DNA from: Ruegeria sediminis
Lineage (GTDB): Bacteria; Pseudomonadota; Alphaproteobacteria; Rhodobacterales; Rhodobacteraceae
DNA: 64,000 bases
Assembly: GCF_005938215.1 (NCBI RefSeq)
Contig: NZ_VCPD01000004.1
Location: 124,001-188,000 of the forward strand
Direction: 5' to 3'
In this document: one piece after another, positions 1-9,174 of the stretch
Numbering within the stretch: the first letter of the stretch is position 1
Layout of the letters: each line of letters starts with the position of its first letter
Made by a program: the position numbers and the translations under genes
Notes under the pieces: generated by a model
The model's database searches: none
The model's input: the letters and a program-made list of their open reading frames with translations, nothing else
Told to the model about the DNA's origin: nothing

Positions 1-787
1 CGGTCGCATCCGGCAGGCTGACCTGGTGGCTCGACGCCTCGAACAGCATCCGGGTGTAGGGGTGGCGCATGTTGGCCAGCAGGTGACGGGTCGGCCCGGT
101 CTCGACCACTTCGCCGCGGCGCATCACGACGATCCGGTCCGCCATGCCCGCCACCACCGCCAGGTCGTGGGTGATCATCAAGAGGCCCATGCCGTATTCC
201 GAAACCAGCCCCTTGAGCAGGTCGAGGATCTGCGCCTGCGTGGTGACGTCCAGCGCCGTCGTCGGCTCGTCCGCGATCAGGAGCCTTGGCCGCAGCGCAA
301 TGGCCATGGCGATCACCACGCGCTGGCGCTGCCCGCCGGACAGTTCGTGGGGATAGCGGCCCAGGGGGAACTTGTCGGGCGGCAGGCCGACACGGGTCAG
401 CACCTCGCGCGCGCGGTCCTGGGCCTGATCCTTCGGCATCGCCTTGTGGATCAGGATGGTCTCCATCACCTGGTCGCCGATGGTCTTGACCGGGTTGAGC
501 GCGGTCATCGGCTCCTGGAACACCATGCCGATCGAGGCGCCGCGCAGGGCGCACATCTCGGCCTCGGGCCGGTCCAGCAGTTCCTTGCCGTCCAGCAGGA
601 CCGACCCCGCCGTCCGCGCCCCGTTCGGCAGCAGTTGCATCACCGCCAGCGCCGTCATCGACTTGCCCGAGCCGCTTTCGCCGGTGACGGCCACGATCTG
701 GCCCGGGTCGATGGACAGGCTCACGTCCTTGAGGATGCCGGCGGCATGGACCGAAAGCGACAGGTTGGTGATCGCAAGCAGGCTCAT
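1..787 (-). CDS. Peptide-type ABC transporter ATP-binding protein (DppD/OppD-like), 3' end outside window
   Basis: Cytoplasmic ATPase of a peptide/nickel/opine-class ABC importer, powering the two permeases encoded just upstream. About 262 codons are visible and the C-terminus lies beyond the left edge. In order are a Walker A (GESGSGKS, about residues 36-43), a Q-loop (MVFQEP), the signature LSGGQRQR, a Walker B ([12 protein letters not shown]) and a switch His (MITHD), so the ATPase looks intact. The ATG sits in an ATGA overlap with the stop of the DppC-like permease gene, indicating translational coupling. A DppF-type partner ATPase would be expected next, outside the window. Family assignment is secure; the substrate is unknown. 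Confidence 0.93.
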   Translation of the reverse strand, partial: MSLLAITNLSLSVHAAGILKDVSLSIDPGQIVAVTGESGSGKSMTALAVMQLLPNGARTAGSVLLDGKELLDRPEAEMCALRGASIGMVFQEPMTALNPVKTIGDQVMETILIHKAMPKDQAQDRAREVLTRVGLPPDKFPLGRYPHELSGGQRQRVVIAMAIALRPRLLIADEPTTALDVTTQAQILDLLKGLVSEYGMGLLMITHDLAVVAGMADRIVVMRRGEVVETGPTRHLLANMRHPYTRMLFEASSHQVSLPDAT

Positions 788-1599
788 GCGCGGGCCACCC
801 TGATGCGGGGGTCCAGCCAGTCGCGCAGCCCGTCGCCCATCAGGTTCAGCCCAAGCACTGTCAGGATGATGGCGAAGCCCGGGATCAGCGCCAGATGCGG
901 CGCGATGCCGACCATGGTCTGCGCATCCGCCAGCATCCGGCCCCAGCTGGGGGTCGGCGGCTGCGCGCCGAGACCCACATAGCTGAGCCCCGCCTCGGCC
1001 AGGATGCCGAGGGAGAACTGGATGGTGCCCTGCACGATCAGCAGGTTGGCCACGTTCGGCAGGATGTGCTCGGCCGAGATGCGGGCAGCGCCCTTGCCGG
1101 CGACGCGCGCGGCCATGATGAACTCGCGCTCCCACAGGGACAGCGCCGCGCCGCGGGTGATGCGGGCGAAGACCGGGATGTTGAAGATGCCGATGGCGAT
1201 GATCGCGTTGATCGCGCCGGCCCCGAACACGGCGGTGATCAGGATGGCGATGACCAGCGACGGGAAGGCGAAGACCAGGTCGTTGCCGCGCATGATCAGC
1301 TCGTCCAGCCACGAGCCCTTGCGCGCCGCCGCGGTCAGCCCCAGCGGCACGCCCAGCGCCATGCCGATTCCCACCGCCACCAGCGCCACCGCGATCGAGG
1401 TGCGCGCGCCCACCATGATCATCGAGAACATGTCCCGCCCGAAATGATCGGTGCCGAACCAGTGCTGCGCATCGGGCGGCTGCAGCTTGGCGGGGATGTC
1501 GAGCGCCGCATGGTCGTAGGGCGTCCAGACGAACGAGATCAGGGCCGCCAGCACCACCAGCGACGACAGGCAGGCGCCGAGGATCAGGTTGCGGCTCAT
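784..1599 (-). CDS. ABC transporter permease, DppC/OppC family
   Basis: Inner-membrane permease of the same importer, 271 aa, the usual size for DppC-type subunits. It begins MSRNLILGACLSS with one N-terminal membrane segment. A short periplasmic stretch follows (HWFGTDHFGRDMFSMI, the FGTDxxGRD motif typical of DppC), then five further hydrophobic segments. The EAA coupling loop lies around REFIMAARVAGKGAA. A longer upstream open frame exists, but this ATG overlaps the preceding permease stop as ATGA and opens the conserved N-terminus, so it is chosen. The stop in turn overlaps the start of the ATPase gene. Confidence 0.94.
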   Translation of the reverse strand: MSRNLILGACLSSLVVLAALISFVWTPYDHAALDIPAKLQPPDAQHWFGTDHFGRDMFSMIMVGARTSIAVALVAVGIGMALGVPLGLTAAARKGSWLDELIMRGNDLVFAFPSLVIAILITAVFGAGAINAIIAIGIFNIPVFARITRGAALSLWEREFIMAARVAGKGAARISAEHILPNVANLLIVQGTIQFSLGILAEAGLSYVGLGAQPPTPSWGRMLADAQTMVGIAPHLALIPGFAIILTVLGLNLMGDGLRDWLDPRIRVARA

Positions 1600-2543
1600 G
1601 TGCGGCTCCTCAACCGGGGATCGACCGCGGCATAGGCGAGGTCCACCAGGAAATTCACGATGATCACCGCAAACACCAGCAGCATCACTACGGATTCCAC
1701 CACGATCAGGTCGCGCGACGAGATCGCCTGGAACACCAGCCGCCCCAGCCCGGGCAGGTAGAAGACCTGCTCGATGATGATGGCCCCGGCCAGCAGGAAC
1801 GAGAATTGCAGGCCGATGATGGTCAGCACCGGGATCAGGGCGTTGCGCACCCCGTGCCGCCACAACGCCTGGCGGCGGGAAAGGCCCTTGGCGCGGGCGG
1901 TGCGCATGAAATCCTCGCCCAGGATGTCCAGCAGCGCCGACCGCATCACGCGGGCCAGGATGGCGGCCTGCGGCAGGGCCAGCGCGATCGCGGGCAGGGT
2001 CAGGGAATGCAGCCCGGTCCAGATCCCGTCCTCCCACCCGGCGAAGCCGCCGGCGTTGAAGAGGCGCAGGTTGATCGCGAAGATCAGCACCAGCATCATC
2101 GCGAACCAGAAATTCGGCACCGCGATCCCCAGCTGCGTGGCGCCCATCACCGCGATGTCGCCCGGCTTGCCGCGCCGGGACGCGGCGTAGATGCCCGCCG
2201 GAAAGGCGATCGCCGTGGACAATGTCAGGGCATAGAGCGCCAGCGGCAACGACACCCACATCCGGTCGGCGATCATGTCGGATACCGGTGTCCGGTAGGT
2301 GTAGGAAGTGCCGAAATCCCCCGTCAGCATCCCGCCGACCCAGTTGAAGTACCGCTCGTGCTTGGGCACGTCCAAACCCAGCTCGGCCCGCAGCGCCGCC
2401 AGCGTGTCCGGCTGCGCATTGACGCCCAGCATGAACGAGGCCGGGTCGCCCGGCGCCACTTCGATCACGGCGAATATGACCACCGAAGCGACCGCCAGGC
2501 TGAGGCAGAGCGAGATGAGGCGTTTGAGCGAATAGCGAAGCAT
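1596..2543 (-). CDS. ABC transporter permease, DppB/OppB family
   Basis: Inner-membrane permease paired with the DppC-like subunit, 315 aa. The start MLRYSLKRLISLCLSL and the following VIEVAPGDPA are the classic DppB N-terminus (first membrane helix, then the PGDP motif). The EAA-like loop is DFMRTARAKGLSRRQALWRH, and the protein ends VDPRLRSRT, as DppB proteins do. It starts 40 bp after the ion-channel gene stop and ends in an ATGA overlap with the next permease. In most peptide importers this gene directly follows the binding-protein gene; here a ligand-gated channel gene separates the two. Confidence 0.94.
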   Translation of the reverse strand: MLRYSLKRLISLCLSLAVASVVIFAVIEVAPGDPASFMLGVNAQPDTLAALRAELGLDVPKHERYFNWVGGMLTGDFGTSYTYRTPVSDMIADRMWVSLPLALYALTLSTAIAFPAGIYAASRRGKPGDIAVMGATQLGIAVPNFWFAMMLVLIFAINLRLFNAGGFAGWEDGIWTGLHSLTLPAIALALPQAAILARVMRSALLDILGEDFMRTARAKGLSRRQALWRHGVRNALIPVLTIIGLQFSFLLAGAIIIEQVFYLPGLGRLVFQAISSRDLIVVESVVMLLVFAVIIVNFLVDLAYAAVDPRLRSRT

Positions 2544-2583
2544 CCCCGCCACGTTAGGCGCGGTTGCGGCTACGGTCCAGAAC

Positions 2584-3669
2584 CTAGGACGGCACCAGCA
2601 GATAGGCGAAAACCGCGTAGCCGACGATGGCGGCATAGCCCAGCGGGTAGATCCACTTGATGGCGTAGTTGTCGAGCTTGCGCGCCAGCGCGTCGCGCCC
2701 CGAAACCTTGATCTTCCGCAGCACCACGTTGAAGACGATGATGGCGCCGGTCACCACGAACATCCATTGCAGGATGAAATCCAGGAAGGTCAGGTATCCG
2801 AGCTTGGGCAGGTCGGCCGAGATCGCCCAGTTGAAGGCGACGAAGACCAGCAGGTTGGCGCCCGAGATCTCGATCCGCTTGCGGTATTCGTCCAGGAAGA
2901 ACAGGGTCCAGCTGACGGTGACCAGCACCAGCATCGGCAGGAAGACACGGATGACGTAATAGGTCAGGTGGCGGTTGCCGTCGAAAACCAGCGCCACCTG
3001 ATCGCTGACCCGTCCCGACAGGCCGATGACATGGGATTTCTCCAACCTGGCATTGCCGAGGATCCATTCTTCTTCGCCCAGCTGGTCGCCGAGGCCGGAA
3101 AACTGGTGCAGGGGTTCGTAGCTCACGAATTCTGAGGGCAGGATCGAGACCACCTCGAAGTGGAATTCCTGCGTGTCGAACGGGTACTTGAGAAAGTTGA
3201 AATGCGGTGCCTGCAAGGTGAGGTTCGATTTCTCGACATAGATCACGCTGCCGTCGCTGCTGACGGCGGCGGCGGATTCGTGGATCCAGCGGTTGGACTG
3301 CTGATTGTGGATGACGAAGGCGGGAAGGACCGTGCCGATGGATTCGGCATGATCCGCCAGTGACCTCGGCGCCACCACGCGAATGTCACGGCCCACGACC
3401 TCGGGATCGAAGGCCAGCGCCGGATCCTTCCATTCGGCCCGGATGACCACGACGGCGCCGTAGTTCTCGGATTTCTGGTCGACGCTGGTGATCTGGTCGA
3501 TCTTGATACCGATGCCGACCTGCAGCGGGGAGTCCGGTTTTCCCAGCACCGTCTTCATGTCACCGCGGAACAGGTCCTGCGCCTTCGCCGGAAAGCTCGC
3601 GGCGATCAGCCCGGCGAATGCCGGGACGACGAGAAAGCCGAAGAACCTGAGGCACTTGGAAAAGAACAT
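2584..3669 (-). CDS. Pentameric ligand-gated ion channel (prokaryotic Cys-loop receptor homologue)
   Basis: Predicted inner-membrane channel of the GLIC/ELIC superfamily, 361 aa. A signal peptide (residues 1-30, ending PAKAQ) precedes a beta-rich extracellular domain (about 40-230). In this domain the site of the eukaryotic Cys-loop reads FNFLKYPFDTQEFHF (157-171): the Pro-Phe-Asp is kept, but the two loop cysteines are absent, as in other bacterial members. M1 spans about 236-259 with its conserved proline (Pro245). M2 spans about 266-286 and ends in an AFN motif like GLIC. The M2-M3 loop is DLPKLGYLT, closely matching GLIC LPKTPYMT. M3 is about 293-315 and M4 about 338-358. The ribosome site is weak (AAGG 14 nt upstream). 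It is embedded between the solute-binding protein and permease genes of an ABC importer. Family call is strong; ligand and ion selectivity are unknown. Confidence 0.93.
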   Translation of the reverse strand: MFFSKCLRFFGFLVVPAFAGLIAASFPAKAQDLFRGDMKTVLGKPDSPLQVGIGIKIDQITSVDQKSENYGAVVVIRAEWKDPALAFDPEVVGRDIRVVAPRSLADHAESIGTVLPAFVIHNQQSNRWIHESAAAVSSDGSVIYVEKSNLTLQAPHFNFLKYPFDTQEFHFEVVSILPSEFVSYEPLHQFSGLGDQLGEEEWILGNARLEKSHVIGLSGRVSDQVALVFDGNRHLTYYVIRVFLPMLVLVTVSWTLFFLDEYRKRIEISGANLLVFVAFNWAISADLPKLGYLTFLDFILQWMFVVTGAIIVFNVVLRKIKVSGRDALARKLDNYAIKWIYPLGYAAIVGYAVFAYLLVPS

Positions 3670-3698
3670 GGCCGGGCCAAAGCCTTGAAAGAATGCAG

Positions 3699-3720
3699 GA
3701 GGCCCAGTGTAGGGCCTCCG
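3699..3720 (-). terminator. Intercistronic stem-loop between binding-protein and channel genes
   Basis: A perfect 8-bp inverted repeat (GGAGGCCC and GGGCCTCC with a 6-nt loop) lies 10 bp after the binding-protein stop and 29 bp before the channel start. On the minus strand it is followed by TGCATTCTTTC, only weakly T-rich. It could be a partial terminator or a 3'-end stabiliser that leaves the binding protein more abundant than downstream products, a layout known from other importer operons. Function is inferred. Confidence 0.5.
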
Positions 3721-3730
3721 GCGATTCTTG

Positions 3731-5218
3731 TCACTCGGCCCAGGTGATGGCGGACAGGTCCGTCGCCGCCGTCGGCGCGTTGACCCACAGACCCTGGACG
3801 CCCGCCTTGGCCACGCTCAGCGCCGCCAGCTGGAAGAGGAAGCCGTTGACGTAATCCTCGGCGATCATGCGCTGCGCATCGCCCAAGAGCTTGTTGCGCT
3901 CGTCCGGGTCGGTGGTCTTGGTCAGCGTTTCCATCAATGCCTGGAACTCGGGCTTGTCATACTGGAAGTAGTAATCCGGCCGGGCGTAGATGCCGATGTC
4001 CATCGGTTCGGTGTGGCTGACGATGGTCAGGCCGAAATCCTTGCCCTTGAACACGCTTTCCAGCCACTGCGCCCATTCCACGTTGATGATCTCGGCCTTG
4101 ATGCCGACCTCGGCCAGCTGCGCCGCGATGATCTCGCCGCCGCGCCGCGCGTAGGAAGGCGGCGGCAGGTGCAGCGTGGTTTCGAACCCGTCGGCAAAGC
4201 CCGCCTCGGCCAGCAGCGCCTTGGCCTTTTCCGGGTCGTAGGCCGAGTTGCCGGTCAGATCGACATAGGCCGGATGGTGCGGCGCGAAATGGGTGCCGAT
4301 CGGCGTGCCGTATCCGAACATCGCGCCGTCGATGATGGCCTGACGGTCGATGGCATGGGCAAGCGCCTGGCGCACGCGGACGTCGTCGAAGGGCGGCTGC
4401 TTGTTGTTGGTGGACAGGATCGTCTCGCCCTCGGTCGAGCCGACGAGGACCTGGAACCGCGGATCGGCCTCGAATTGCGGCAGGTTTTCGGGCGCCGGGA
4501 AGCCGGTGAAGACATCGACATCCTCGGCCATGACCGCGGCGAAGGCGGCGGTCGGGTCCGAGATGAACTTGAACGTCGCCATCTCGAGCGCCGGCTGCTC
4601 GCCCCAGTAGTCGGGGTTGCGCTCCAGCACGATCTTGTCGCCCTGCACCCATTCGCCGAACTTGTAGGCGCCGGTGCCGACCGGGTTGGTCTTGATGTTC
4701 TCGATGCTTTCCGGCGCCACGATCACCGCGTCGCCCCAGGCCATGTTGAACAGGAAGTTGCCGTCCGGTTCGCTCAGCGTGACCTTCACGGTCAGCGGGT
4801 CCACGACCTCGACCGCCTCGATCCCGGCGAACAGAGCCTTTTGCGCATTGGCGCTGTCCTCGGCGCGGGCGCGGTCGAGGCTGAACTTGACGTCCTCGGC
4901 ATCCATCGCCGTGCCGTCGTGGAAGGTGACACCCTCATGCAGCTTGAAGGTGTAGACCTTGCCGTCATCCGAGATCTCCCAGCTTTCCGCCAGGCCCGGA
5001 ACGATCGAGCCGTCGCCCATGAACCGCGTCAGCCCTTCGAAGACGTTGGCGTAGACCACCGAATCGATGGCCTGCGCGGCGGCGCTGGTCGGGTCCAGAT
5101 GCGGCGGTTCAAGCTGCATCGCGATGGTGATGTCGGACTGCGCCCAGCCCTGCGTTGCGAACAGGCTGGCGCTCACCGCCAACGCGGATGCGAAAGCCCG
5201 GTACATTGGCTGTCCCAT
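3731..5218 (-). CDS. ABC transporter substrate-binding protein, family 5 (peptide/opine type)
   Basis: Periplasmic solute-binding protein delivering substrate to the downstream permeases, 495 aa, normal for SBP family 5. A Sec signal peptide (about residues 1-27, ATQGWAQ) is followed by the family signatures LDPT..., [49 protein letters not shown] and ERNPDYWG. The first ATG is chosen because GGAGGG lies 6 nt upstream; a second Met four codons later lacks such a site. It is the first gene of an operon that continues with a ligand-gated channel, two permeases and an ATPase. The substrate cannot be read from sequence. Confidence 0.95.
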   Translation of the reverse strand: MGQPMYRAFASALAVSASLFATQGWAQSDITIAMQLEPPHLDPTSAAAQAIDSVVYANVFEGLTRFMGDGSIVPGLAESWEISDDGKVYTFKLHEGVTFHDGTAMDAEDVKFSLDRARAEDSANAQKALFAGIEAVEVVDPLTVKVTLSEPDGNFLFNMAWGDAVIVAPESIENIKTNPVGTGAYKFGEWVQGDKIVLERNPDYWGEQPALEMATFKFISDPTAAFAAVMAEDVDVFTGFPAPENLPQFEADPRFQVLVGSTEGETILSTNNKQPPFDDVRVRQALAHAIDRQAIIDGAMFGYGTPIGTHFAPHHPAYVDLTGNSAYDPEKAKALLAEAGFADGFETTLHLPPPSYARRGGEIIAAQLAEVGIKAEIINVEWAQWLESVFKGKDFGLTIVSHTEPMDIGIYARPDYYFQYDKPEFQALMETLTKTTDPDERNKLLGDAQRMIAEDYVNGFLFQLAALSVAKAGVQGLWVNAPTAATDLSAITWAE

Positions 5219-5390
5219 GAAAATCCCTCCCCTGAAGTATCGGTCATTCCGCGCTTTCGGCGCGGACGATCCCCCTCACTGTTCCCCCAAACCTTGGGGC
5301 AATCAAGGAATTGTTGGCGCAACCGGTCTTTCTTGGACGGGCCTTACTTGCTATGCCGCGCTGCAACATGACCTGTCCAGGGGACCGCAA
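5219..5390. promoter_or_regulatory. Divergent intergenic region between importer operon and panB
   Basis: 172 bp separating the importer operon (leftward) from panBC (rightward), so it must hold both promoters. It contains an inverted repeat CCCCAA-ACC-TTGGGG at 5285-5299 that could be an operator, and a small GC hairpin near 5250. No convincing -35/-10 pair was identified by eye. Confidence 0.35.
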
Positions 5391-6230
5391 ATGAGCGCCA
5401 CAGCCCGCAAGAAAGCCCCGACCGCCGAGGATATCCGCGCCGGAAAAGGCGGCGAGCCGCTGGTCAGCCTGACCGCCTACACGACGCCGATGGCGCGGCT
5501 GATGGACGCCCATTGCGACTTCGTGCTGGTCGGCGACAGCGTCGGCATGGTCCTGCACGGGCTGAGCTCGACCCTGGGCGTCACGATGGAGATGATGATC
5601 CTGCACGGTCAGGCCGTGGCCCGCGGGCTGGAGCAGGCGATGATGGTCATCGACATGCCCTTTGGCAGCTACGAGGAAGGCCCGGCGCAGGCGTTCCGCA
5701 ACGCCGCCCGCCTGATGGCCGAGACCGGCGCGGGCGCGGTCAAGCTGGAGGGCGGCGTCGAGATGGCCGAGACCATCCGGTTCCTCGTGGCGCGCGGCAT
5801 CCCGGTGATGGCGCATATCGGGCTGACGCCGCAATCGATCAACACGCTGGGCGGCTACAAGGTGCAGGGCCGCGACGCGCAGGCCGAGGCGGTTCTGGCC
5901 GACGCCCGCGCGGTGGCGGCGGCCGGCGCGTTCGCGGTGGTGCTGGAAAAGGTGCCGCAGGGCCTGGCCGACCGGATCACCGCCGAGGTTCCGATCCCCA
6001 CCATCGGCATCGGGGCGTCGGCCGGCTGCGACGGGCAGATCCTGGTCGTCGACGACATGCTGGGCTTCTTCACCGCCTTCAAGCCGAAATTCGTCAAACG
6101 CTATGCAGATCTTGGTCCGCAGGCCGAAGCCGCCATCGCCGAATACGCCGCCGAGGTGCGCGCCCGCGCCTTCCCCGCCGCCGAGCATGTCTTTGCCGAC
6201 CAGGCCCCCGCCAAGGGCGCCAAGTCATGA
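5391..6230 (+). CDS. panB: 3-methyl-2-oxobutanoate hydroxymethyltransferase
   Basis: First committed enzyme of pantothenate synthesis; it adds a hydroxymethyl group from methylene-tetrahydrofolate to 2-oxoisovalerate. 279 aa. Visible family signatures are [13 protein letters not shown], the metal-binding [34 protein letters not shown] and the C-terminal [22 protein letters not shown]. The frame extends far upstream, but [17 protein letters not shown] matches the normal N-terminus, with AGGGGA about 9 nt upstream. An Ala-rich C-terminal tail of about 15 residues extends past the usual end. The stop overlaps panC as ATGA, so the two pathway genes form an operon. Confidence 0.97.
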   Translation: MSATARKKAPTAEDIRAGKGGEPLVSLTAYTTPMARLMDAHCDFVLVGDSVGMVLHGLSSTLGVTMEMMILHGQAVARGLEQAMMVIDMPFGSYEEGPAQAFRNAARLMAETGAGAVKLEGGVEMAETIRFLVARGIPVMAHIGLTPQSINTLGGYKVQGRDAQAEAVLADARAVAAAGAFAVVLEKVPQGLADRITAEVPIPTIGIGASAGCDGQILVVDDMLGFFTAFKPKFVKRYADLGPQAEAAIAEYAAEVRARAFPAAEHVFADQAPAKGAKS

Positions 6231-7078
6231 CCGCCCCGATCCTGCGCCGGCTGGCCGACCTGCGCGCGCGGACTTCGGAATGGATGCGGGCGGGCCAGGT
6301 GATCGGCGTGGTGCCCACCATGGGCGCGCTGCACCAGGGGCATCTGTCGCTGGCCCGGGCCGCCCGCGCGGAGTGCGACCGGGTGATCGTGACGATCTTC
6401 GTGAACCCCAAGCAGTTCAACAACCCCGAGGATCTGGCGAAATACCCCCGGACCGAGGCCGAGGACGCCGTCAAGCTGACCCCTTTCGATGTGGACGCCA
6501 TCTATGTCCCCGACCCGGACGAGATCTATCCGGCGGGTTTCGCCTCGACGGTTTCGGTCTCGGGGCTGACCGACGTGATGGAGGGCGAGTTCCGCCCCGG
6601 CCATTTCGACGGCGTCGCGACCGTGGTCGCCAAGCTGTTCCTGCAGACGCAGGCAAACAGAGCCTATTTCGGGGAAAAGGACTATCAGCAGCTGATGGTC
6701 GTCCGCCGCATGGCCCGCGATCTCGACATTCCGGTCGAGGTGATCGGCTGCCCCACCGTGCGCGAGCCATCGGGCCTGGCGATGTCCTCGCGCAACCTGC
6801 GGCTGTCGCCCGAAGGGCTGCGCATCGCCGCCGGGATGAACGCGGTCATGGGCGACGTGGCCAAGGCGCTGGAACGCGGCGAACCCTTCGATGCGCTGAC
6901 GCGCAAGGCGCAGGGCGATCTTCTGTCGGCGGGCTTCGTGCAGGTCGAATACCTGGACCTGCGCTGCGCCGAAACGCTCGAGCCGCTGACCCGCGCATCC
7001 CGCCCGGCGCGCCTGTTCTGCGCCGCCTGGGCCGAGGGCGTTCGGCTGATCGACAACATCCCGGTGTCACCCGCCTGA
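6227..7078 (+). CDS. panC: Pantothenate synthetase (pantoate-beta-alanine ligase)
   Basis: ATP-dependent condensation of pantoate with beta-alanine, the last step of pantothenate synthesis. 283 aa. The nucleotidyltransferase-type motif [14 protein letters not shown] near residue 27 holds the catalytic HxGH. The FVNPKQF, DFGEKD-type ([11 protein letters not shown]), and late signature GLAMSSRN segments are all present, so the protein looks complete. It overlaps panB by 4 bp. Downstream, 69 bp with a GC-rich inverted repeat but no T-tract separate it from glpK. Confidence 0.97.
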   Translation: MTAPILRRLADLRARTSEWMRAGQVIGVVPTMGALHQGHLSLARAARAECDRVIVTIFVNPKQFNNPEDLAKYPRTEAEDAVKLTPFDVDAIYVPDPDEIYPAGFASTVSVSGLTDVMEGEFRPGHFDGVATVVAKLFLQTQANRAYFGEKDYQQLMVVRRMARDLDIPVEVIGCPTVREPSGLAMSSRNLRLSPEGLRIAAGMNAVMGDVAKALERGEPFDALTRKAQGDLLSAGFVQVEYLDLRCAETLEPLTRASRPARLFCAAWAEGVRLIDNIPVSPA

Positions 7079-7147
7079 ACTCGGGGCTGGCCGGATCGGC
7101 CGGCTTCGCGCTAGTCTCCCCCGCAAATTGACAGGGAAGAGGCGGGC

Positions 7148-8626
7148 ATGACCCACATTCTGGCCATCGACCAGGGAACCACATCGACGCGGGCCATTCT
7201 GTTCGACGCGCGGATGCAAGCCGTCGGCACCGCGCAGAAGGAATTCTCGCAGCATTTCCCGCAGGAAGGCTGGGTCGAGCACGACGCCGAGGAGATCTGG
7301 GCCAGCGTTCTGAAGGTCTGCCGCGACGTGATGGAATCGCAGGGCGTGACGCCGGGACAGATCGCCGGCATCGGCATCACCAACCAGCGCGAAACCACGG
7401 TCATCTGGGACCGGGCCACCGGCAAACCGCTCGGCAACGCCATCGTCTGGCAGGATCGCCGCACCGCCGGCATCTGCGAAAGGTTCCGCCAGGCCGGGTG
7501 CGAGGACGACATCTCGGCCCAGACCGGGCTGCTGCTGGATCCCTATTTCTCGGGCACCAAGGTCAAGTGGATGCTCGATACCTTCCCCGGTGCGCGCGAA
7601 CGGGCGACGGCGGGCGAGCTGTTGTTCGGCACCATCGACAGCTTTCTGGTCTGGCGGCTGACCGGGGGCCGGGTGCATGCGACCGACGCCACCAACGCCG
7701 CGCGGACGCTGCTGTTCGACATCCACCAGGGCGTCTGGAGCGACGAGATCTGCGATCTGCTGGACGTGCCCGCGGCGATGCTGCCCGAGGTGCGGGATTG
7801 CGCGTCGGAATTCGGGCACACGACGCTGTTCGGCGGCAGCATCCCGATCCTCGGCGTCGCGGGCGACCAGCAGGCGGCGACGATGGGGCAGGCCTGTTTC
7901 GAGCCGGGCATGATGAAATCGACCTATGGCACCGGCTGTTTCGCGCTGCTCAACACCGGCACGGAACCGGTCGAGTCGCAGAACCGCCTGCTGACCACGA
8001 TCGCCTGCCAGCTTGGCGGCCAGCGCACCTATGCGCTGGAAGGGTCGATCTTCATCGCCGGGGCGGCGGTGCAATGGCTGCGCGACGCGCTGCGGATCAT
8101 CGACGACGCCGCGCAATCCGGCGAGTTGGCCGCGCAATCGGACCCCAACCAGCAGGTCGTGCTGGTGCCGGCCTTCACCGGGCTCGGCGCGCCCTATTGG
8201 AACCCGGATTGCCGGGGCGCGATCTTTGGCCTGACCCGCAATTCGGGCCGGGCCGAGATCGCCCGCGCGGCGCTGGAAAGCATCGCCTACCAGACGCGCG
8301 ACCTGTGGCAGGCGATGCAGGGCGACTGGGGATCCGAGACGGATGTGATCCTGCGGGTGGACGGCGGCATGAGCGCCTCGAACTGGGCGATGCAGGGGTT
8401 GGCCGATCTTCTGGGCGCGCCGGTCGACCGGCCGGTGATGCAGGAGACGACGGCGCTGGGCGCCGCGTGGCTTGCCGGGATGCAGGCCGGGGTCTATCCT
8501 GACCGCGCCGGCTTCGCCGAGACCTGGGCGCTGGACCGCCGGTTCGAACCGGTCATGTCCGCCGAGAAACGCGACGCCGCCTATGCCCGGTGGCAACGCG
8601 CCGTGCAGGCCGCGATGGCGTTCTGA
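7148..8626 (+). CDS. glpK: Glycerol kinase
   Basis: Cytoplasmic FGGY-family kinase forming sn-glycerol 3-phosphate. 492 aa, normal length. The N-terminal phosphate-binding loop [15 protein letters not shown], the GITNQRETT segment, [20 protein letters not shown] and the C-terminal [18 protein letters not shown] are as expected. No glycerol facilitator or glycerol-3-phosphate dehydrogenase gene lies beside it, so it is a stand-alone kinase in this window. It has its own GGGAAGAGG ribosome site and converges with smpB 8 bp further on. Confidence 0.97.
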   Translation: MTHILAIDQGTTSTRAILFDARMQAVGTAQKEFSQHFPQEGWVEHDAEEIWASVLKVCRDVMESQGVTPGQIAGIGITNQRETTVIWDRATGKPLGNAIVWQDRRTAGICERFRQAGCEDDISAQTGLLLDPYFSGTKVKWMLDTFPGARERATAGELLFGTIDSFLVWRLTGGRVHATDATNAARTLLFDIHQGVWSDEICDLLDVPAAMLPEVRDCASEFGHTTLFGGSIPILGVAGDQQAATMGQACFEPGMMKSTYGTGCFALLNTGTEPVESQNRLLTTIACQLGGQRTYALEGSIFIAGAAVQWLRDALRIIDDAAQSGELAAQSDPNQQVVLVPAFTGLGAPYWNPDCRGAIFGLTRNSGRAEIARAALESIAYQTRDLWQAMQGDWGSETDVILRVDGGMSASNWAMQGLADLLGAPVDRPVMQETTALGAAWLAGMQAGVYPDRAGFAETWALDRRFEPVMSAEKRDAAYARWQRAVQAAMAF

Positions 8627-8634
8627 ATCAGGCT

Positions 8635-9111
8635 CTAACCCTGCTCTTTCAGCAGTCTTTGCTTTTGCCGTGACCAGTCGCGCTTGGCCTGGGTCTCGCG
8701 CTTGTCATGGGTCTTCTTGCCCTTGGCGATGCCGATCTTCACCTTGGCCAGACCCTTGTGGTTGAAGTACAGCGCCAGCGGCACCAGCGTCATGCCCTTG
8801 CGCTGGGTGGCGTTCCACAGATCCGCCATCTGCTTGCGCGAGACCAGCAGCTTGCGCCGCCGCCGCTCTTCGTGCCGGAAGACCTTGGCCTGCTCGTAGG
8901 GCGGGATGTAGCTGTTGACCAGCCACAGCTCGGCGTTCTCGACCGTGGCATAGCTGTCGGCGATGTTCGAACCGCCCGCCCGCAGCGCCTTGACCTCGGA
9001 CCCTTCCAGCACGATGCCGCACTCGATATCGTCCTCGATCGCGTAATCGAAGCGCGCGCGCCGGTTGTCGGCGATCACCTTGTAGTTCGGGTCTGTCTTC
9101 TGCTTGGCCAT
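8635..9111 (-). CDS. smpB: SsrA-binding protein
   Basis: RNA-binding partner of tmRNA in trans-translation rescue of stalled ribosomes. 158 aa. The core includes [18 protein letters not shown] and a conserved ANLxDSYA-like segment (SNIADSYA). The basic C-terminal tail, [20 protein letters not shown], enters the mRNA path of the ribosome. No tmRNA gene was seen in the window. It is convergent with glpK. A second rescue factor (arfB, 13138-13557) is encoded about 4 kb away. Confidence 0.96.
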   Translation of the reverse strand: MAKQKTDPNYKVIADNRRARFDYAIEDDIECGIVLEGSEVKALRAGGSNIADSYATVENAELWLVNSYIPPYEQAKVFRHEERRRRKLLVSRKQMADLWNATQRKGMTLVPLALYFNHKGLAKVKIGIAKGKKTHDKRETQAKRDWSRQKQRLLKEQG

Positions 9112-9174
9112 GACGCGATGATGTAGGCGGCTTCACCGCCCCTTGCAAGCGGCGGCGGGCGCAATTCGGCAGGT

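Noticed and set aside
7079..7147. Terminator between panC and glpK
   Set aside because: There is a GGCCG-GAT-CGGCC inverted repeat, but no T-tract follows and the stem is short, so it is not called.
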